A DNA stretch of 64,000 bases, taken from the NCBI RefSeq assembly GCF_021869535.1, contig NW_026262735.1, forward strand, positions 496,001 through 560,000, written 5' to 3'. Below the pieces are notes generated by a model. It saw nothing but the letters and a program-made list of their open reading frames with translations. It did no database searches and was not told the origin of the DNA. How positions within the stretch are numbered: position 1 is the first letter of the stretch; every line of letters starts with the position of its first letter. This DNA comes from Mytilus californianus (lineage: Eukaryota > Mollusca > Bivalvia > Mytilida > Mytilidae). The position numbers and the translations under genes were made by a program. This document shows, piece by piece, positions 36,608 to 50,950 of the stretch.

Positions 36608-37246
36608 GTATTTCGTATACTTATTCGTTTTCATCTATTTTTCATTAAGTTTTATCCTTTGATCAAATGAGTAATGACAATGGACGTTTTACTAAACTCT
36701 AAAACATATATAAATCTACTAAAATTAAAAAAAAATAAATAAAAAAACATTCAAGACTTAGAAAGGCTCCTGACTTAGGACAGGCGCAATAATAACATGT
36801 TTTATGATATGATAGACGATTTTAACGACCTTGCTTGGCTATACAGCCCTCGCACGATCTCCATCCTCCCCATATTCCTCTGGCCAATGTAGAATAATCA
36901 AAACAGAATACACGCAGTAAAACTCAGTTTAAAAGAAGTCGGGAGTCCGATACCAGAGACTACTTTCTTTTTCAACATTTCATATACTTGTTATGTATAA
37001 ACATGTGCAAGACCGTACTTCGACCAATAATCATTATGGTTTACATTTACAATTAGTGAAATTGGACGGAGAGTTTCTGCGACACTCATTAGACGAATCA
37101 TATGTAAATGTAAACAAGAAAAATCAAACCATATATATATATATGATGTATTCAAAGCTTGATTGATTCAAGGAATTAGGAAATGATTTTTTTTAATATG
37201 ATTAAGTATTTAGTAAAGCAGAAATTAATTGGTATTATTACTGCAG

Positions 37247-37425
37247 TTATTGGACGACATAGAGGAGGAAACTGGATTGCTCGAGGGAGAAAGGTACTTT
37301 TTCACTGTCGGCACGTCATTTCATTTTAGGGCTATCGTGAAGAGAGATTTTGTTTTTGAACATAGAAAACACAAGTTTGAGCTTTCTAAAAAGCTATGGA
37401 GTGCTTCGCTCTACCCTAATTTAAG
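37247..37425 (+). pseudogene. Exon-like segment
   Basis: Acceptor ATTACTGCAG, donor GTAATA; 179 bp, phase 0 to 2, open. It reads LLDDIEEETGLLEGERYFF, then HFRAIVKRDFVFEHRKHKF, ELSKKLWSASLYPNL. The composition is protein-like. Confidence 0.55.
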
Positions 37426-39415
37426 GTAATATATGTGCATGTGGTTGTTAATTAGTATTGGAAATGTGGTATTTTTAGATATTGATTGATATAAAATGAA
37501 TGTACTTTAAGAGTGTGTGTTATACACCCATGCTTTAAAAAAAATTAAATTTCTTGTTGAAAATTAAAACAATTATAAATAGACACGACTCTTGTGGGGT
37601 GCCTTGCTGGAGGTGAGCCTAGATTGTCAGAACTTATAAACTACAGATAATGCATTTTTGTTAACATTGTATAGGAACATTGTTTAGCAAAGCAAATCTT
37701 GCAAATTGCAGATAACAAAGCAAATAAACATGTATTAATAATTGATATTTCAATATTGAATTTATCTGTGAAATGTATGCATAATAAAACGAACATGAAT
37801 TAATGACAGTTGATCGGAAGCGAAATACACATAGTTAATTTTCCGGCATTTGATGTCTTATCCTGAACGAGAAAAGTCTGTAACTCTTTATCTCATTTAA
37901 GCCAATAGCTATTGCTCTATCTCAGCCGCGTCCAATCAGAATCTATACGTGATAAGTAATTTATTCAAGATGGCGTGTATTTCGACCGAAACTAATAGCT
38001 CCGCACCGTGATGCGAAGCAAAAACATCTTAAGCTCGATTTAATATCTTAATTTATTATCTTAACGTATTGCACGACACTAGTGTTAACCCTTTACGAAT
38101 TTTTGAATTGCTTGAACGTTCGATAGATTTTAATTAAAGTCATATGAAACGAGTGACTGGTGAAAAATAATGTTTATCCAATTCTTGAACAAATGCATGT
38201 ATATAACATAAACTTAGTCTTCTGTACATGAGTTTTTCAATTTTTATGCAAAAATATCGTATAATCGTCATATTTTTCTCTGTGTCTGTTATGAAATGAA
38301 AATATGGCCGCTCATAAATTGTCGTGTTTTAATGCCGTGGTTTACCGATTGACACCTTATAGGAAACAATCAACAAATAAGCATGGATATTGAGCACGTA
38401 TATAACATGTACAATCAGATAATAGTTTTTTAAATGACAGATCCATGCGTATTGCGATCACCGGATTTTTTACGAGGGGTCACGCTAAGGTCACTTTGAA
38501 TACGGAAAATATAACGGCGAATTTCTTACTGGAAGCAAGCAATTAAAAAAAAGTTAACTTCTTCTAAATGTGGACAAATTAAAGAATTTTCTTCAGAAAA
38601 AAGTATATGTACATAACTTTAATAATGACTCCATTTTTTTTTTATAAAAAAACATATTAATATTTTTTTTTAATTTGCGGTTTCATATGACTTTAAATAT
38701 GTAGCTAAATTTCTTTGATAGTTTGAGTTTTTAAAGCTTACACTTAATACGAAACGATTGTACTTACAATTTAATAATTTATCTATCAAAATTTAATTTT
38801 CTTCACGGGAATATTTCAAGTGTCCAAACTGAATTTCCTCTGGGACACTTCATTTCATCATATTCTTTTCAAAATATCTATGCAAAATATGAATGGACAC
38901 GACCATGTAAACCAATACTGCAGTATATCACGTCATAGAACGTTCACGCAATATTTTGAAGAGTTGTGAATATATCGCGAATTTTTCGAGTTTTAATATA
39001 AAAAAGAATAAGATGTGGTATGATTTTAGTTTGTTACATGGAACGACGCAGAGTAAACGTTTTTTTTAGCTCACCTGGCCTAAGAATTATAGTGAACACT
39101 TAGATAACCAGCTATGAGGATAATTTGGTTTGAACCACATTTTTGATGCTATTTCTTTATAGATAGAAAAAAAACTAAACTGATTCCTTAACGAAACCTT
39201 CAAATAATGATCTTAAAATCTCTAATTTTTTAATGTGAGACAATCACGAAAAACGATATATAAAGGTAATTTTAAAGTAAAATAATGATACATTCTTTAG
39301 ACTTTTGCTAACAGGGCTATTCATGTTATTTATATTATTATATATTGCTTGAAATACTGTGTGCCAAACCTTTGCTTTACTTATAATTTATTTCGTTTCA
39401 TTCTAATATTTCCAG
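37426..39415. other. Intron with one MITE
   Basis: Apart from the inverted-repeat element at 38134-38696 I see no gene or named repeat here. Confidence 0.5.
38134..38696. mobile_element. MITE with TTAA-flanked terminal inverted repeats
   Basis: TTAAAGTCATATGAAAC at 38134-38150 is exactly inverted at 38680-38696 (GTTTCATATGACTTTAA). Read as TTAA target duplications plus 13 bp inverted ends (AGTCATATGAAAC), this fits a piggyBac-type insertion. The 563 bp interior has no ORF. Confidence 0.6.
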
Positions 39416-40032
39416 TTTATTTCAAGAATCTTTTCTGAAGAGGATGGCAGGTTTATATTCCAAGAGGATATGTTTGTATGTTATTTTACAATAAGTAATA
39501 TAAAATTATTTTCAAATAAAAATGTTTACCTGATCTTATTGAAATTATATGAAACTTCTTTAAACCATCATGATGTACGGTGACAACTATACATACATAA
39601 TTAATAATATTTCAGAAAAGCTGCAAAATATAAATACTTTGGAACAGCTAGGTAATATTTGTTTGATTTGTACTTTAATAGCAACATTGAATGTATTGAT
39701 ATAGTTTTAAACAGTTGCGTCCCTTGGAAATATCAATTATAAAGAAAATAGAATCATTAGCCCTCCTCTCTATGTACAAATCTTGACCAACATTAATCAA
39801 ACTTCATAGTTTTATATTAGCAATGTCACGGACAAATCAATGCCTAACTTACGTTGAAAAAACAATAACTTTTACAATTGAAATATGTGCAAAGTGGGGG
39901 ATATTATGAAGTTCTGATTTTTATGAACAATGGAATTATTATTATTTAAGCCTAAGAGTCAGGAAGAAGAAGCTACTAGAAATATTCACATAAATGTTCC
40001 AAGTACTGGCAGTGTGGAACTAAGAGGAATAT
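39416..40032 (+). pseudogene. Three short exon-like segments
   Basis: Segments 39416-39475, 39616-39651 and 39951-40032 have AG/GT borders (GTATGT, GTAATA, GTATGT donors) and lengths that carry phase 2 to phase 0. In the required frame the first two are open but the third hits TAA twice. The other frame of the third is open (PKSQEEEATRNIHINVPSTG). Either the frame has decayed or one border is wrong. Confidence 0.35.
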
Positions 40033-41589
40033 GTATGTATACTAATTTTAAGTAGTAACAGGTATGCACTGGAGATGTACTTTGACAGATGGTTTAGTAA
40101 ATATCAAAGTTGAACAGGAGATATAAAATATGAAATGTCAGATCATTAACCACTTGACCCTTCATAATATTTTTAATATCATTTAATGCAGAATTTGTCA
40201 TTATGTGAACAAATTTATTTTATGAAAACCTTTTATTGCTGCCCGCCCAGCAGAGTCGGATCCAGGGTTGGTCACCCGGCGGCGGCGGTGGCAAAAATGA
40301 TGCACCATGTACCAAAAAATGATGCACCTTAAACATTTTGAAAAATAAATTCTTTGATTAAATCAATTTGTCTATCGTAATCACCGGTTAAAAAGTTGTC
40401 ATTACTTAACTTCAGGCGAAATACACGTACGTTGGCATGTATGATAATATAATTAACATGTAATCAACGATCGCTGATTACTTGGTAGATTTCTTTGATG
40501 TTAAGGTGTAAAAATAAAGAGACAGTCCCCAATATAAGTTGTTTTAGCAGGTTATTCATACTTTTATTTACATTACGTTTATCTACATTTTTCAAGTTTG
40601 AATGATAACTTTTCTCGACCAATAATGTTTTTTTTTTACTGTGATGGCAAAATTCAAATATAATTTTAAAGTTTTATAGTCCCATACACATTCATTATAA
40701 TACCCTCGTTCTAACATCTATTTGTTTGAAAGTACCGATCCATCCAATTGTTTAGTAACTTGTACCCTCTTTCCGTCAGGAAAGGCCACAAATCAGCCCC
40801 ATCTGAAGTACAAACGACAGTCATACTTCATTTTTCTTGACGACATTTAGCAAAGGACTACTGACATTCAAACATTTATTGATAAATCAATGAATGAACG
40901 TATAAAAGCAAACAGAACTGTTTAAAATCTATGTAAGTGTGTTTTGCTTTGTTGCAAACAGAATCTTCCTATAAGAGCCATATGGATTATGCAGTCTCAA
41001 TATCGGGATTATGCAGTCTCAATATCGGGATTTCTCAAGCACCGATTGATTTCCGTGTAGTCTGGGAACTTTGAGATTATCTGGATAATGCCCCAAAGAA
41101 CTGTACATAAAGGGAAAAAAAACAATACAGCATGAAATTATAGCTGTTATTAAAGGTTTTATCGTCGAAATGCTTGTTAGTCAAGTGAAGAGTTCACAGT
41201 TTTACTCGATTTCTACAAATGAGAAGGCTGACCATACACACCAGGAACAACAGAGTCCGTGTTTAAGATTCGTTGTTATGTATCGTAACAATCATTTTGA
41301 AAACATTTTATGTCTAAATATTTCGAATATCTATGTTTTTACTTTCAACCCCTCTTTTTGTTATCAGTTCCAGTCAAGAGAACTATTTTAGAACAGAGAA
41401 GTCTTTTAAAGAGAAGAATTCTATCACTTTTTTAGATGATTGTATCAAATGTTAACTTACATCGGTCACTTTCCTTAATGCTAATTCTACCATTTTTTAC
41501 ATGCATAGAATAAAAATAATTGTTTCCAAACTTCTGTTGGCACCTTAAAAATTAATTATCATTTACGTTTATGTCTTTCAATGTTTCAG
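40033..41589. other. Intron spanning the left border of the duplication
   Basis: The duplicated sequence starts at or before 40587 inside this intron. I see no feature at the junction: no repeat boundary and no change in composition. Confidence 0.5.
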
Positions 41590-42237
41590 GACCTTGATGT
41601 ATTAAGAATACATGCCCTCTTAGATGAGAAGAATCGGGGCCATTACAAAGTTAAATATGTGATCACAGACGCAGGGAGAATTATCGAATTGCAGTTTGAT
41701 AATAAGTTTAACATCAATAGTTGGGATTTTAAACTCATTAAGATTGATTGATTGATTGATTGTTGGTTGCTTAACACCAGTGGCAAATTTTTCATGCATG
41801 TTCAGGACGAGAACAAATTAACAATACATACAATAGGTAGGTCCTGTAATAGAGGCCGTTCGGAATGAAGGTCGGGGTAAATTTAGACTGCCTATGTAAC
41901 ATAAGGGTATAATTGATGGGGGGCAGAAATTCAGCCTTGCAACAGGCCACCTACGGACCCCTCAAAGAGTTGTTGCAAGGGTTCTTAACGTGCAGAGAGC
42001 ATGGCACTCTTTCTACACGAGGCATCGGATTTAACGTCCCCATTCTGACCGGACGTGGCTGCGTACTTGATACATCCCGCACAGCCAAACGGACGCCCCA
42101 CTTTGGCAAGGGTTTTACTGCCGGTCGGAATAAGACCTGTAGTGACCATATTTCTATTCCCCAGTCACCCTTGGGGAAAACTCATTAAGAAGTTCAGCCT
42201 TTATGATGAGAAACTGTCACGTCCGTTTCATTGTCTG
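41590..42237 (+). pseudogene. SINE-split exon (right copy)
   Basis: Identical to 1004-1651. Coding parts are 41590-41743 and 42191-42237; the target duplication is at 41731-41743 and 42178-42190. Here the upstream exons of the gene are visible, and the phase 0 start fits the chain. Confidence 0.75.
41744..42177 (-). mobile_element. SINE-like retroposon (right copy)
   Basis: Identical to 1158-1591. Confidence 0.8.
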
Positions 42238-43445
42238 GTTAGTATATGACTTAAATATTAAGACTGCCATTCATTTACTTTTATGGCGAAAAAAAAAACA
42301 TGAAATATGTCATTTAAATATTAAATAACAGACCTTCATAAAGACATAAAATAAAGCATAAAATGTTATTTAAACATTTAAAGAGGAAATCTTTTTATTT
42401 CATGTTAATACTTTTGTTGCATGAAATTAACTATTAGAATAGAAATAATTCATGAAAGCTGTTAATTTGTTATAAATTCACACATGGCTTGGCTTGAATT
42501 TTTTTTTTTTTAATTCTTCCCTAATGCTTATGACGTAATTCGAACATCATGCCAGGCAATGTTTAAACTATCAACAAACCTTAGTTTCCATGAGTTTTTT
42601 TCTAAAATGAACAATGGAAGTGGTGCCAAAGAGCAACTATTTTTTGTAGCTACACTTTAATTGGTTACAATTGAATACTAACTTGCACTCATCCTTTACA
42701 TATTTTTTTTTTATATTTGAATTTTTTCTGATAAATTATTATATAAATCATACAAGATAAACATGCATATTAAACTTACATTGTTTGTTTATCATAAAAT
42801 AGATTCCATAAGAGCTTGAGCCGTCCAACGAGGCAGAAAACACCTAAAAGGAACTGCGCCTCACAAATACACCCCCAGACAACGCTCTGTGAAAGTAAAA
42901 CTTTGGCGTGGCCGACAAGGGGGTCATCAAAAATCTGAAATATGCTGAATATAGGGGTCCAATCTTTTTAAGCTCGGATGAGCTAGATTTTGTTTCAAGA
43001 TCTTCATTCCCATGAAATGTGAAAAAAAAGAAGAAAAAAAAAACACAAACCATCTTTTTATTAATAACCGTAAATCTCACTACTCAATTATTTCTATTCT
43101 AAAAAAACTGATGTTTAAAATGATATATAAATATGTAAAAAAAAGTACAGCTTTGAATTTTTAAACATGTCGTACAATCCGATCTTTTAATACACATACT
43201 GGTACTAAAACACATTTTAAGCTAAATTTTAGTAGCCTTTTGACCACTTATATACAATGTATATGGGATTACTGTTTGTAATTATAAAGTGAACTATTAA
43301 ACTAAACCAAACACTGAAGAAAAAGAAAGAAAAAAATGTTTTCGATTCAACTTGCAATAATATGAAAGTTTGTTTATCTGTTGAATTATATAAACCACAT
43401 ACCATTGTTATTGGTCAATCCAACTTAAATTCAATTATATTGCAG

Positions 43446-43508
43446 AATGACACAGAGTTTGAAGAGAATATCGAGAGGCTCATCATATGCGCTTCTTTCT
43501 TAGTGTAA
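43446..43508 (+). pseudogene. Terminal exon (right copy)
   Basis: Identical to 2860-2922, with a TAA at 43506-43508. Confidence 0.55.
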
Positions 43509-44125
43509 TTAATACATTTGGCATTAAGCCAAACCCTTTCATGTGTTTAAAGACTGAAACAGAAAATAGAGTTGGTAAAATGTATTTGAAAGCAAATATT
43601 TTAAAATGAACTGGACATCTAGGCAGTAAAGCTATGAAATCTATTTTACCTTAGAAGGTTTCCTTCTTTAACTTTTATAACAAATACAATGTAGATTAAT
43701 GACGTATCCACCAACATACATCCATCTCCAGAAAAGTTTATAAATGCCTTACTGGATAGTGGTAAGGAAAAAGACTAACCAAACAAGTACAAAGTTGAAG
43801 AGCATTGAGGACCAAGAATTCCAAGAAGATGAGCCAAATACGGCGAAGGTAATATATGCCTGAAATAAAAAAATAACGTAGTTTTTTTTCCAAAAATTCA
43901 AAGTTATGTAAGCTGGAGATTTACAAAAATGACCATAAAATTGATACTTTGTCAATATTAAAGTGCTGACTACTGAGCTGGTGATACCCTCGGGGACAAA
44001 ACGTCCACCAGCAGTGGCATCTAAGTCTTTTCATGTAATTTAGTATTTTAAATTTCTTATCATGGAATTGAATTCAAAAATGGTTGACCATAATGTCTTT
44101 CATATTTAGATTGCACTATCCATTC

Positions 44126-44298
44126 CAACGTGCAGAGAGCGTTTACACGAGGCATCGGATTTAATGTCCTATTTCTGACGGACGTGGCTGCAAACTTGTA
44201 CCTCCCGCGCAGCCAAACGGACGCCCTACTTTGGCAAGTGTTTAACTGCCAGTTGGAATAAGAATAAGTGACCATACTTCGATTCCCCAGTCACTCTT
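44126..44298 (-). mobile_element. SINE fragment (right copy)
   Basis: Identical to 3540-3712. Confidence 0.75.
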
Positions 44299-45349
44299 GT
44301 GTATTTAAGATTAAGGAAATCAACATGCCAGTTTATGTTCATCAGTCACCTATCAATATAATAAACAGGCTAACCATGTGAAAAAACTAAATGAATATAA
44401 AGAGTGGTTACGCAACATGTATAGAAAGAATTTTCAGATGAATCAACTTGCTCCCTTTTCAAGTTCATGTGAAAAATGGTAAAATTTCATCAAAGTACTC
44501 ATTGACGTGGTCGAATTCAAAGAACCGGTTTAAGGATTCGGAATCTTGAATGGCATACAATTAAAAGTGGACAGTCGGAGTTTCTGCTCCAGAATAATAA
44601 ATAATGAAACGTTCTGTTCTACTGTTACTCACAATGTAACACTCTTCTCATATCCAATTCCTGTAGTGGTTGACACACACTTTCAATTTATTCACTGAAA
44701 TAAATTCTTACCACCATAAATACGGGAAAATCAAGCCAGTGAGAAATATGATGTATTGTTTTTCTGATTTCATTTATTTGAGATATTATGATTAAGATAT
44801 ATTTTAATGAATTACATTCCATTCTTTATATTACATCAACGTTCCGAACGTTCTTGGTGATTATCTTGAATATTATTAATGATAAAGATAAACAGTAAAC
44901 AGCAAAATTGTTCAACAAATTAAGAATTACGAGTAAGATTAATATGACCACAATTGTCAATTGTCCCCGTAAATAGTTATTGCCCGTTAAAAAAAATTCA
45001 CAATTCGTTCATCTAGTTTCTTTGCTGTAAAAAAATCTTTGCCTTTCAAACCGCTGTATCAATTTCAGCCAAACTAACTTGGGCTGCACGGGTTTCAGAG
45101 TAGACCGTGTTAGAACCGAGGCTAGAAAAGAGAAATAGAACTGATTTGTGTAGGACTAAGCCAAAGAACGTTTAATGTAATTTTTCTTATGACTTATTGT
45201 TTTCTCATTTGGAATATTGGGATTTATTTTACTTAAATTTATTGATATTTTATTTGCCAGTAATTATTTCTTTAAAAGAATAAAGATATAACAGATTCAT
45301 GAGATAAAAAAGTGTAGTTTATTGAACTGAGTTGTAGCAAAAAATAGTA

Positions 45350-46360
45350 ATGTAGAGTAGAGTAGAGTAGAGTAGAGAAGAGTAGAGTATAGTATAGTAT
45401 AGTATAGTATAGTATAGTATAGTATAGCATAACTAAACTATACCATACTATACCATACTATACTATACTATACTATACTATACTATAACTTACTTACTCT
45501 CTTACATACTTCCTTACTTACTAACTTACTTACTCTTACTTACATACTTACTTACCTTCTTGCTTACTTACTTACTTTCTTACTTACTTTCTTACTTAAT
45601 CACTTACTTACTTTTACTTACTTACCTACTTACTTCCTTCCTTCCTTACTTACTTACTTACTTACTTACTTTCTTTCTTACTTAATGACTTACTTACTTA
45701 CTTAATTACTTACTTTTACTTACTTACTTACTTTCTTACTTACTTCCTTACTTACTTTTACTTACTTTCTAACTAACTCACTTACTTACTTACTCTCTAA
45801 CACACTTCCTTACTTACTTACTTACTCTTACTTACATACTTACTTAATTACCTACTTGCTTACTTACTTTCTTACGTTCTTACTTAATCACTTACTTTCT
45901 TACTTAATCACTTACTTAATTACTTAGTTTTACTTACATACTTACTTACTTACTTACTTTCTTCCTTACTTCCTTACTTACTTACTTACTTTCTTTCTTA
46001 CTTTCTTACTTAATGACTTACTTACTTACTTACTTACTTTCTTACTTACTTCCTTTTACTTACTTTCTAACTAACTCACTTACTTACTTACTCTCTAAAA
46101 CACTTCCTTACTTACTTACTTTCTTACTTAATCACTTACTTACTTACTTAGTTTTACTTACCTACTTACTTACTTTCTTTCTTACTTAATCACTTACTTA
46201 CTTACTTAATTACTCGCATACTTACTTACTAACTGTTACTTACTTTCTTATTTACTTACTTACTTACTTTTACTTACTTACTTACTTACATACTTACTTA
46301 CTTACTTACTTTCTTACTTACTTACTAACTTTGCTTACTTACTTACTTACTTACTTACTA
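45350..46360. repeat. Compound microsatellite (right copy)
   Basis: Identical to 4764-5774 in sequence and length. A tract this unstable would be expected to differ between old duplicates. Confidence 0.95.
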
Positions 46361-46455
46361 AAAACTCCTGGTACAAAAAAAAAGATTTTGAGTCAAGAAC
46401 AAAAATCTGGAAAAATTCGAACTTCGTATGCTAAATAAATAATATTATGTGATAT

Positions 46456-47546
46456 TTTGTAAAAATGTATCAATTTTAAGACTGTATTTAAACTTTTATT
46501 CTACTTTTACTTATTACTCAATAAAACAGTTGATTCAATACGCATATGTCGAAAAAAATGTACAAGAAACAAAAACCAATGACAGTTCGAAAGAAAACAT
46601 CCAAAATGTGTCATTTGTCATAATATTTATGTCAACATTTGCGCATATTAGTGTTTAATCATACATGGTAGCAACGCCACAGTCATAACAAAATGCAGAG
46701 GATAAAAAAAATCGTGAAAAATCGAGTCTTGGTGCTACACACATGTTGCTATGCTAATTTGATTGGGAAATATACCTACTTTAAGGGCTGGTTTAAAGTA
46801 TTTGTCCATATTGTTCTACTTTTTTTGTAAAATAGCGATTTCATAAGCATATTCGAAAAAAAAATATATAGCCAAGAAACGAAAACCAATGACATAGTTC
46901 GAAAGAAAACATCCAAAATTCGTCATTTATCATAATTTTTATGGCAAAATTTGCGCATATACGTGATTAATCATACATGGTAGCCACAGTCAGAACAAAA
47001 TGCAGAGGAGGAAAAAAAATCGTGAAAAATCGAGTCTTGGTGCTAAACACCTGTTGCTATGCTGATTTGATCGGGAAATATACCTACTTTAAGGCCCGAT
47101 TTAGAGTACTCATCCATCTTGTTCTACTTCTTTGTAAAATAGTAGATTTCATGAGCATATGTGGAAAAAAAATATATAGCCAAGAAACGAGAACCAATGA
47201 CATAGTTCGAAAGAAAACATCAAAAATTCGTCATTTATCATAATATTCATGGCAAAATTTAAGCATATAAGTGTTTAATCATACATGGTAGCCACAGTCA
47301 GAACAAAATGCAGAGGAGAAAAAAAATCGTGAAAATTCGAGGCTTGCTGCTACACACCTGTTGCTATGCTGATTTGATCGGAAAATATACCTACTTTAAG
47401 GCCTGGTTTAGCGTACTTGTCCATCTTGTTCTACTTTTTTGTAGAATAGTAGATTTCATAAGCATATGTCGAAAAAAAGTAAGTAATCAAAATACAAAAA
47501 ATTACGACACAAACAGAAAGAAAATAACCAAAATTCTACATTTATA
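46456..47546. repeat. ~310 bp tandem repeat (right copy)
   Basis: Identical to 5870-6960; unit starts at 46660, 46972 and 47280. Confidence 0.9.
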
Positions 47547-47671
47547 ATATTTCCAATCAACATAACACCATACATTTTGTTTTAGCAGACGTAAAATCGA
47601 TTTTCCGAAAATGAATCCAAAGCCATATTCAACAGCAAGGGTTAGCCGTTTCTTGATATATATGAAAGAAC

Positions 47672-48475
47672 AAGTTTGCTTACAATGACAACAATTACAA
47701 ACTTTCCTGTTTCTGCCTCTCCTCACAACAGTTTGAACAGCTGTAAGGGGATCATTCGAGACAGAAGTCAATACCTTGGTGACCTTACCGTGGAAGAAAT
47801 ATGTGAGGAACTTTCAAGCCAAGGTGTAACTGATGTTGTAAGATTTCAAATGAAAAAGAATGGAAATGTAATAAAATTAAATACATATCTTCTGACCTTT
47901 AGAACTCCAACTCCTCCTTCCTCTATTACTTTACGTTGCTTCGGAATCAGAGTTGACATGTTTATCCCTAACCCAATTCGATGCTTCACTTGTCAAAAGT
48001 TTGGTCATGGCACCAAACAATGTCGTGGTACGCAGAGATGTTTCAAGTGTTCTGGCGAAGGACACGAGGGAATAACCTGTAGCTCTGAATCTTCAAAATG
48101 CGTAAACTGTGATGAATCCCATTTCTCATCATCTAGGGACTGTCCTGTTTACCGGAAAGAAAATACATATTATTAAAATTAAAACAGAAAGAAACATCAG
48201 TTACCCAGAAGCTAAACAGATAGCTTCTGTTTCGAGTGATCCTCTAGTTTCGAACAAACCATCGTACGACAGCAAAGTTGGCCGCTCATTCAGTCAGAGT
48301 ACACAAACTCGCATGACATGGCCAATTGATGCTGAAACTTTTACAATGTTGCCTGTTCAATTAGAAACTTCCGATAAATAAATTATTCCAAGAAAATCAA
48401 AGCCTTCTAAAACCAGTACTCAGTCAACTCAATCTTCCTAACAGAGCTCAATATCATCACCTTCTAAAAAAGAAA
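47672..48475 (+). pseudogene. LINE ORF1 fragment (right copy)
   Basis: Identical to 7086-7889, with the same frameshift and stops. Confidence 0.85.
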
Positions 48476-48633
48476 ACTAGAGGCTCTCAAGAGCCTGTGT
48501 CGCTCACCTGACTCTACTTTGGTTTTAGAAATCATGTAAAGATAGATAAAAATCATAACAGATACCCAAATAATAATGATTGAGGCCAAATTTTGATTAA
48601 TATTGGTCCCGTTATTTAATAAAATATCCTGGT

Positions 48634-50950
48634 GGCCATCTTGAACAGTAAATCAGCAACAAAGTAGCAACACATGGTCAGCACCTCATAAGGAACATTC
48701 ATGCCATGTTTGGTTTCATTCCATTCAGTGGTACTCTAAAAGAAGACATTTGTATGTATTTCCCATAGGGTCCTATGTTCAACTAAGCCCCCCCTCCCCT
48801 AGCGGCCATCTTGGATGATGGATCAGCTGCAAAGTAACAACACTTGGTCAGCACCTCATAAGGAACATTCATGCCATGTTTGGTTCCATTCCATTCAGTG
48901 GTTTTCTAAAAGAAGACATTTGTATGTATTTCCCATAGGGTCCTATGTTAAACTAAGTCCCCTGCTGTCAGCCATCTTGGATGATGGACATACTGCAAAG
49001 TAACAACACTTGGTCAGCACCTCATAAGGAACATTCATGCCATGTTTGGTTTCATTCCATTCAGTGGTTCTCTAAAAGAAGACATTTGTATGTATTTCCC
49101 ATAGGGTCCTATGTTAAACTAAGTCCCCCGCTGGCGGCCATCTTGGATGATGGATCGGCTACAAAGAAACAACACTTGGTCAACACCTCATAAGGAACAT
49201 TCATGCCATGTTTGGTTCCATTCCATTCAGTGGTTCTCTAAAAGAAGACATTTTTATGTATTTCCCGTAGGATCCTATGTTAAACTAAGTCACCCACTGG
49301 CGGCCATCTTGGATGATGGATCGGCTGCAAAGTAACAACACTTGGTCAGCACCTTATAAGGAACATTCATGCCATGTTTTGTTTCATTCCAGTCAGTGGT
49401 TCTCTAAAAGAAGACATTTGTATGTATTTCCCATAGAGTCCTATGTTAAACTAAGTCCCCTGCTGTCGGCCATCTTGGATGATGGACCGTTTGCAAAGTA
49501 ACAACATTTGGTCAGCACCTCATAAGGAACATTCATGCCATGTTTGGTTTCATTCCATTCAGTGGTTCTCTAAAAGAAGACATTTGTATGTATTTCCCAT
49601 AAGGTCCTATGTTAAACTAAGTTCCCCGCTGGCGGCCATCTTGGATGATGGATCAGCTACAAAGTAACAACACTTGGTCAGCATCTCATAAGGAACATTC
49701 ATGCCATGTTTGGTTTCATTCCATTCAGTGGTTCTCTAAAAGAAGACATTTGTATGTATTTCCCATAGGGTCCTATGTTAAACTAAGTCCCCCGCTGGGG
49801 GCCATCTAGGATAATGGACCGACTGCAAAGTAACAACACTTGGTCAGCATCTCATAAGGAACATTCATGCCATGTTTGGTTCCATTCCATTTATTGGTTC
49901 TCTAAAAGAAGACATTTTTATGTATTTCCCATAGGGTCCTATGTTAAACTAAGTCCCCCACTAGCGGCCATCTTGGATGATGGATCAGCTACAAAGTAAC
50001 AACACTTGGTCAGCACCTCATAAGGAACATTCATGCCATGTTTTGTTTCATTCCATTCAGTGATTCTCTAAAAGAAGACATTTGTATGTATTTCCCATAG
50101 GGTCCTATGTTAAACTAAGTTCCCCGCTGGCGGCCATCTTGGATGATGGATCGGCTACAAAGTAACAACACATGGTCAGCACCTCATAAGGAACATTCAT
50201 GCCATGTTTGGTTTCATTCCATCCAGTGGTTCTCTAAAAGAAGTCATTTGTATGCATTTCCCATAGGGTCCTATGTTAAACTAAGTGCCCCGCTGGCGGC
50301 CATCTTGGATGATGGATCGGCTACAAAGTAACAACACTTGGTCAGCACCTCATAAGGAACATTCATGCCATGTTTGGTTTCATTCCATTCAGTGGTTCTC
50401 TAAAAGAAGACATTTGTATGTATTTCCCATAGGGTCCTATGTTAAACTAAGTCCCCCGCTGGCGGCCATCTTGGATGATGGATCGGCTACAAAGAAACAA
50501 CACTTGGTCAACACCTCATAAGGAACATTCATGCCATGCTTGGTTCCATTCCATTCAGTGGTTCTCTAAAAGAAGACATTTTTATGTATTTCCCGTAGGG
50601 TCCTATGTTAAACTAAGTCACCCACTGGCGGCCATCTTGGATGATGGATCGGCTGCAAAGTAACAACACTTGGTTCCATTCCATTTATTGGTTCTCTTAA
50701 AGAAGACATTTTTATGTATTTCCCATAGGGTCCTATGTTAAACTAGGTCCCCCCACTAGCGGCCATCTTGGATGATGGATCAGCTACAAAGTAACAACAC
50801 TTGGTCAGCACCTCATAAGGAACATTCATGCCATGTTTTGTTTCATTCCATTCAGTGGTTCTCTAAAAGAAGACATTTGTATGTATTTCCCATAGGGTCC
50901 TATGTTAAACTAAGTCCCCCGCTGGCGGCCATCTTGGATGATGGATCGGC
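48634..50950. repeat. 166 bp tandem array (right copy)
   Basis: Identical to 8048-10364, including unit number and the short unit. Confidence 0.95.

Larger units (their letters stand above)
32913..43508 (+). pseudogene. Multi-exon pseudogene, possibly of an OB-fold protein
   Basis: Up to nine exon-like segments with GT/AG borders: 32913-32990, 35059-35292, 36392-36607, 37247-37425, 39416-39475, 39616-39651, 39951-40032, 41590-42237 (containing a SINE) and 43446-43508. Phases at consecutive borders agree through the chain (0, 0, 0, 2, 2, 2, 0, 0), which is hard to get by chance. The second and third segments read like an oligonucleotide/oligosaccharide-binding fold, as in RPA-type single-strand DNA binders (TAKVTAWNGVAEI, then CHIHAGKMYAIKIVAP); this is weak family evidence. 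Lesions: TAA and TAG in segment two, stops in the required frame of segment seven, and a SINE in segment eight. The last two segments have an identical second copy at 1004-2922. Confidence 0.55.
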
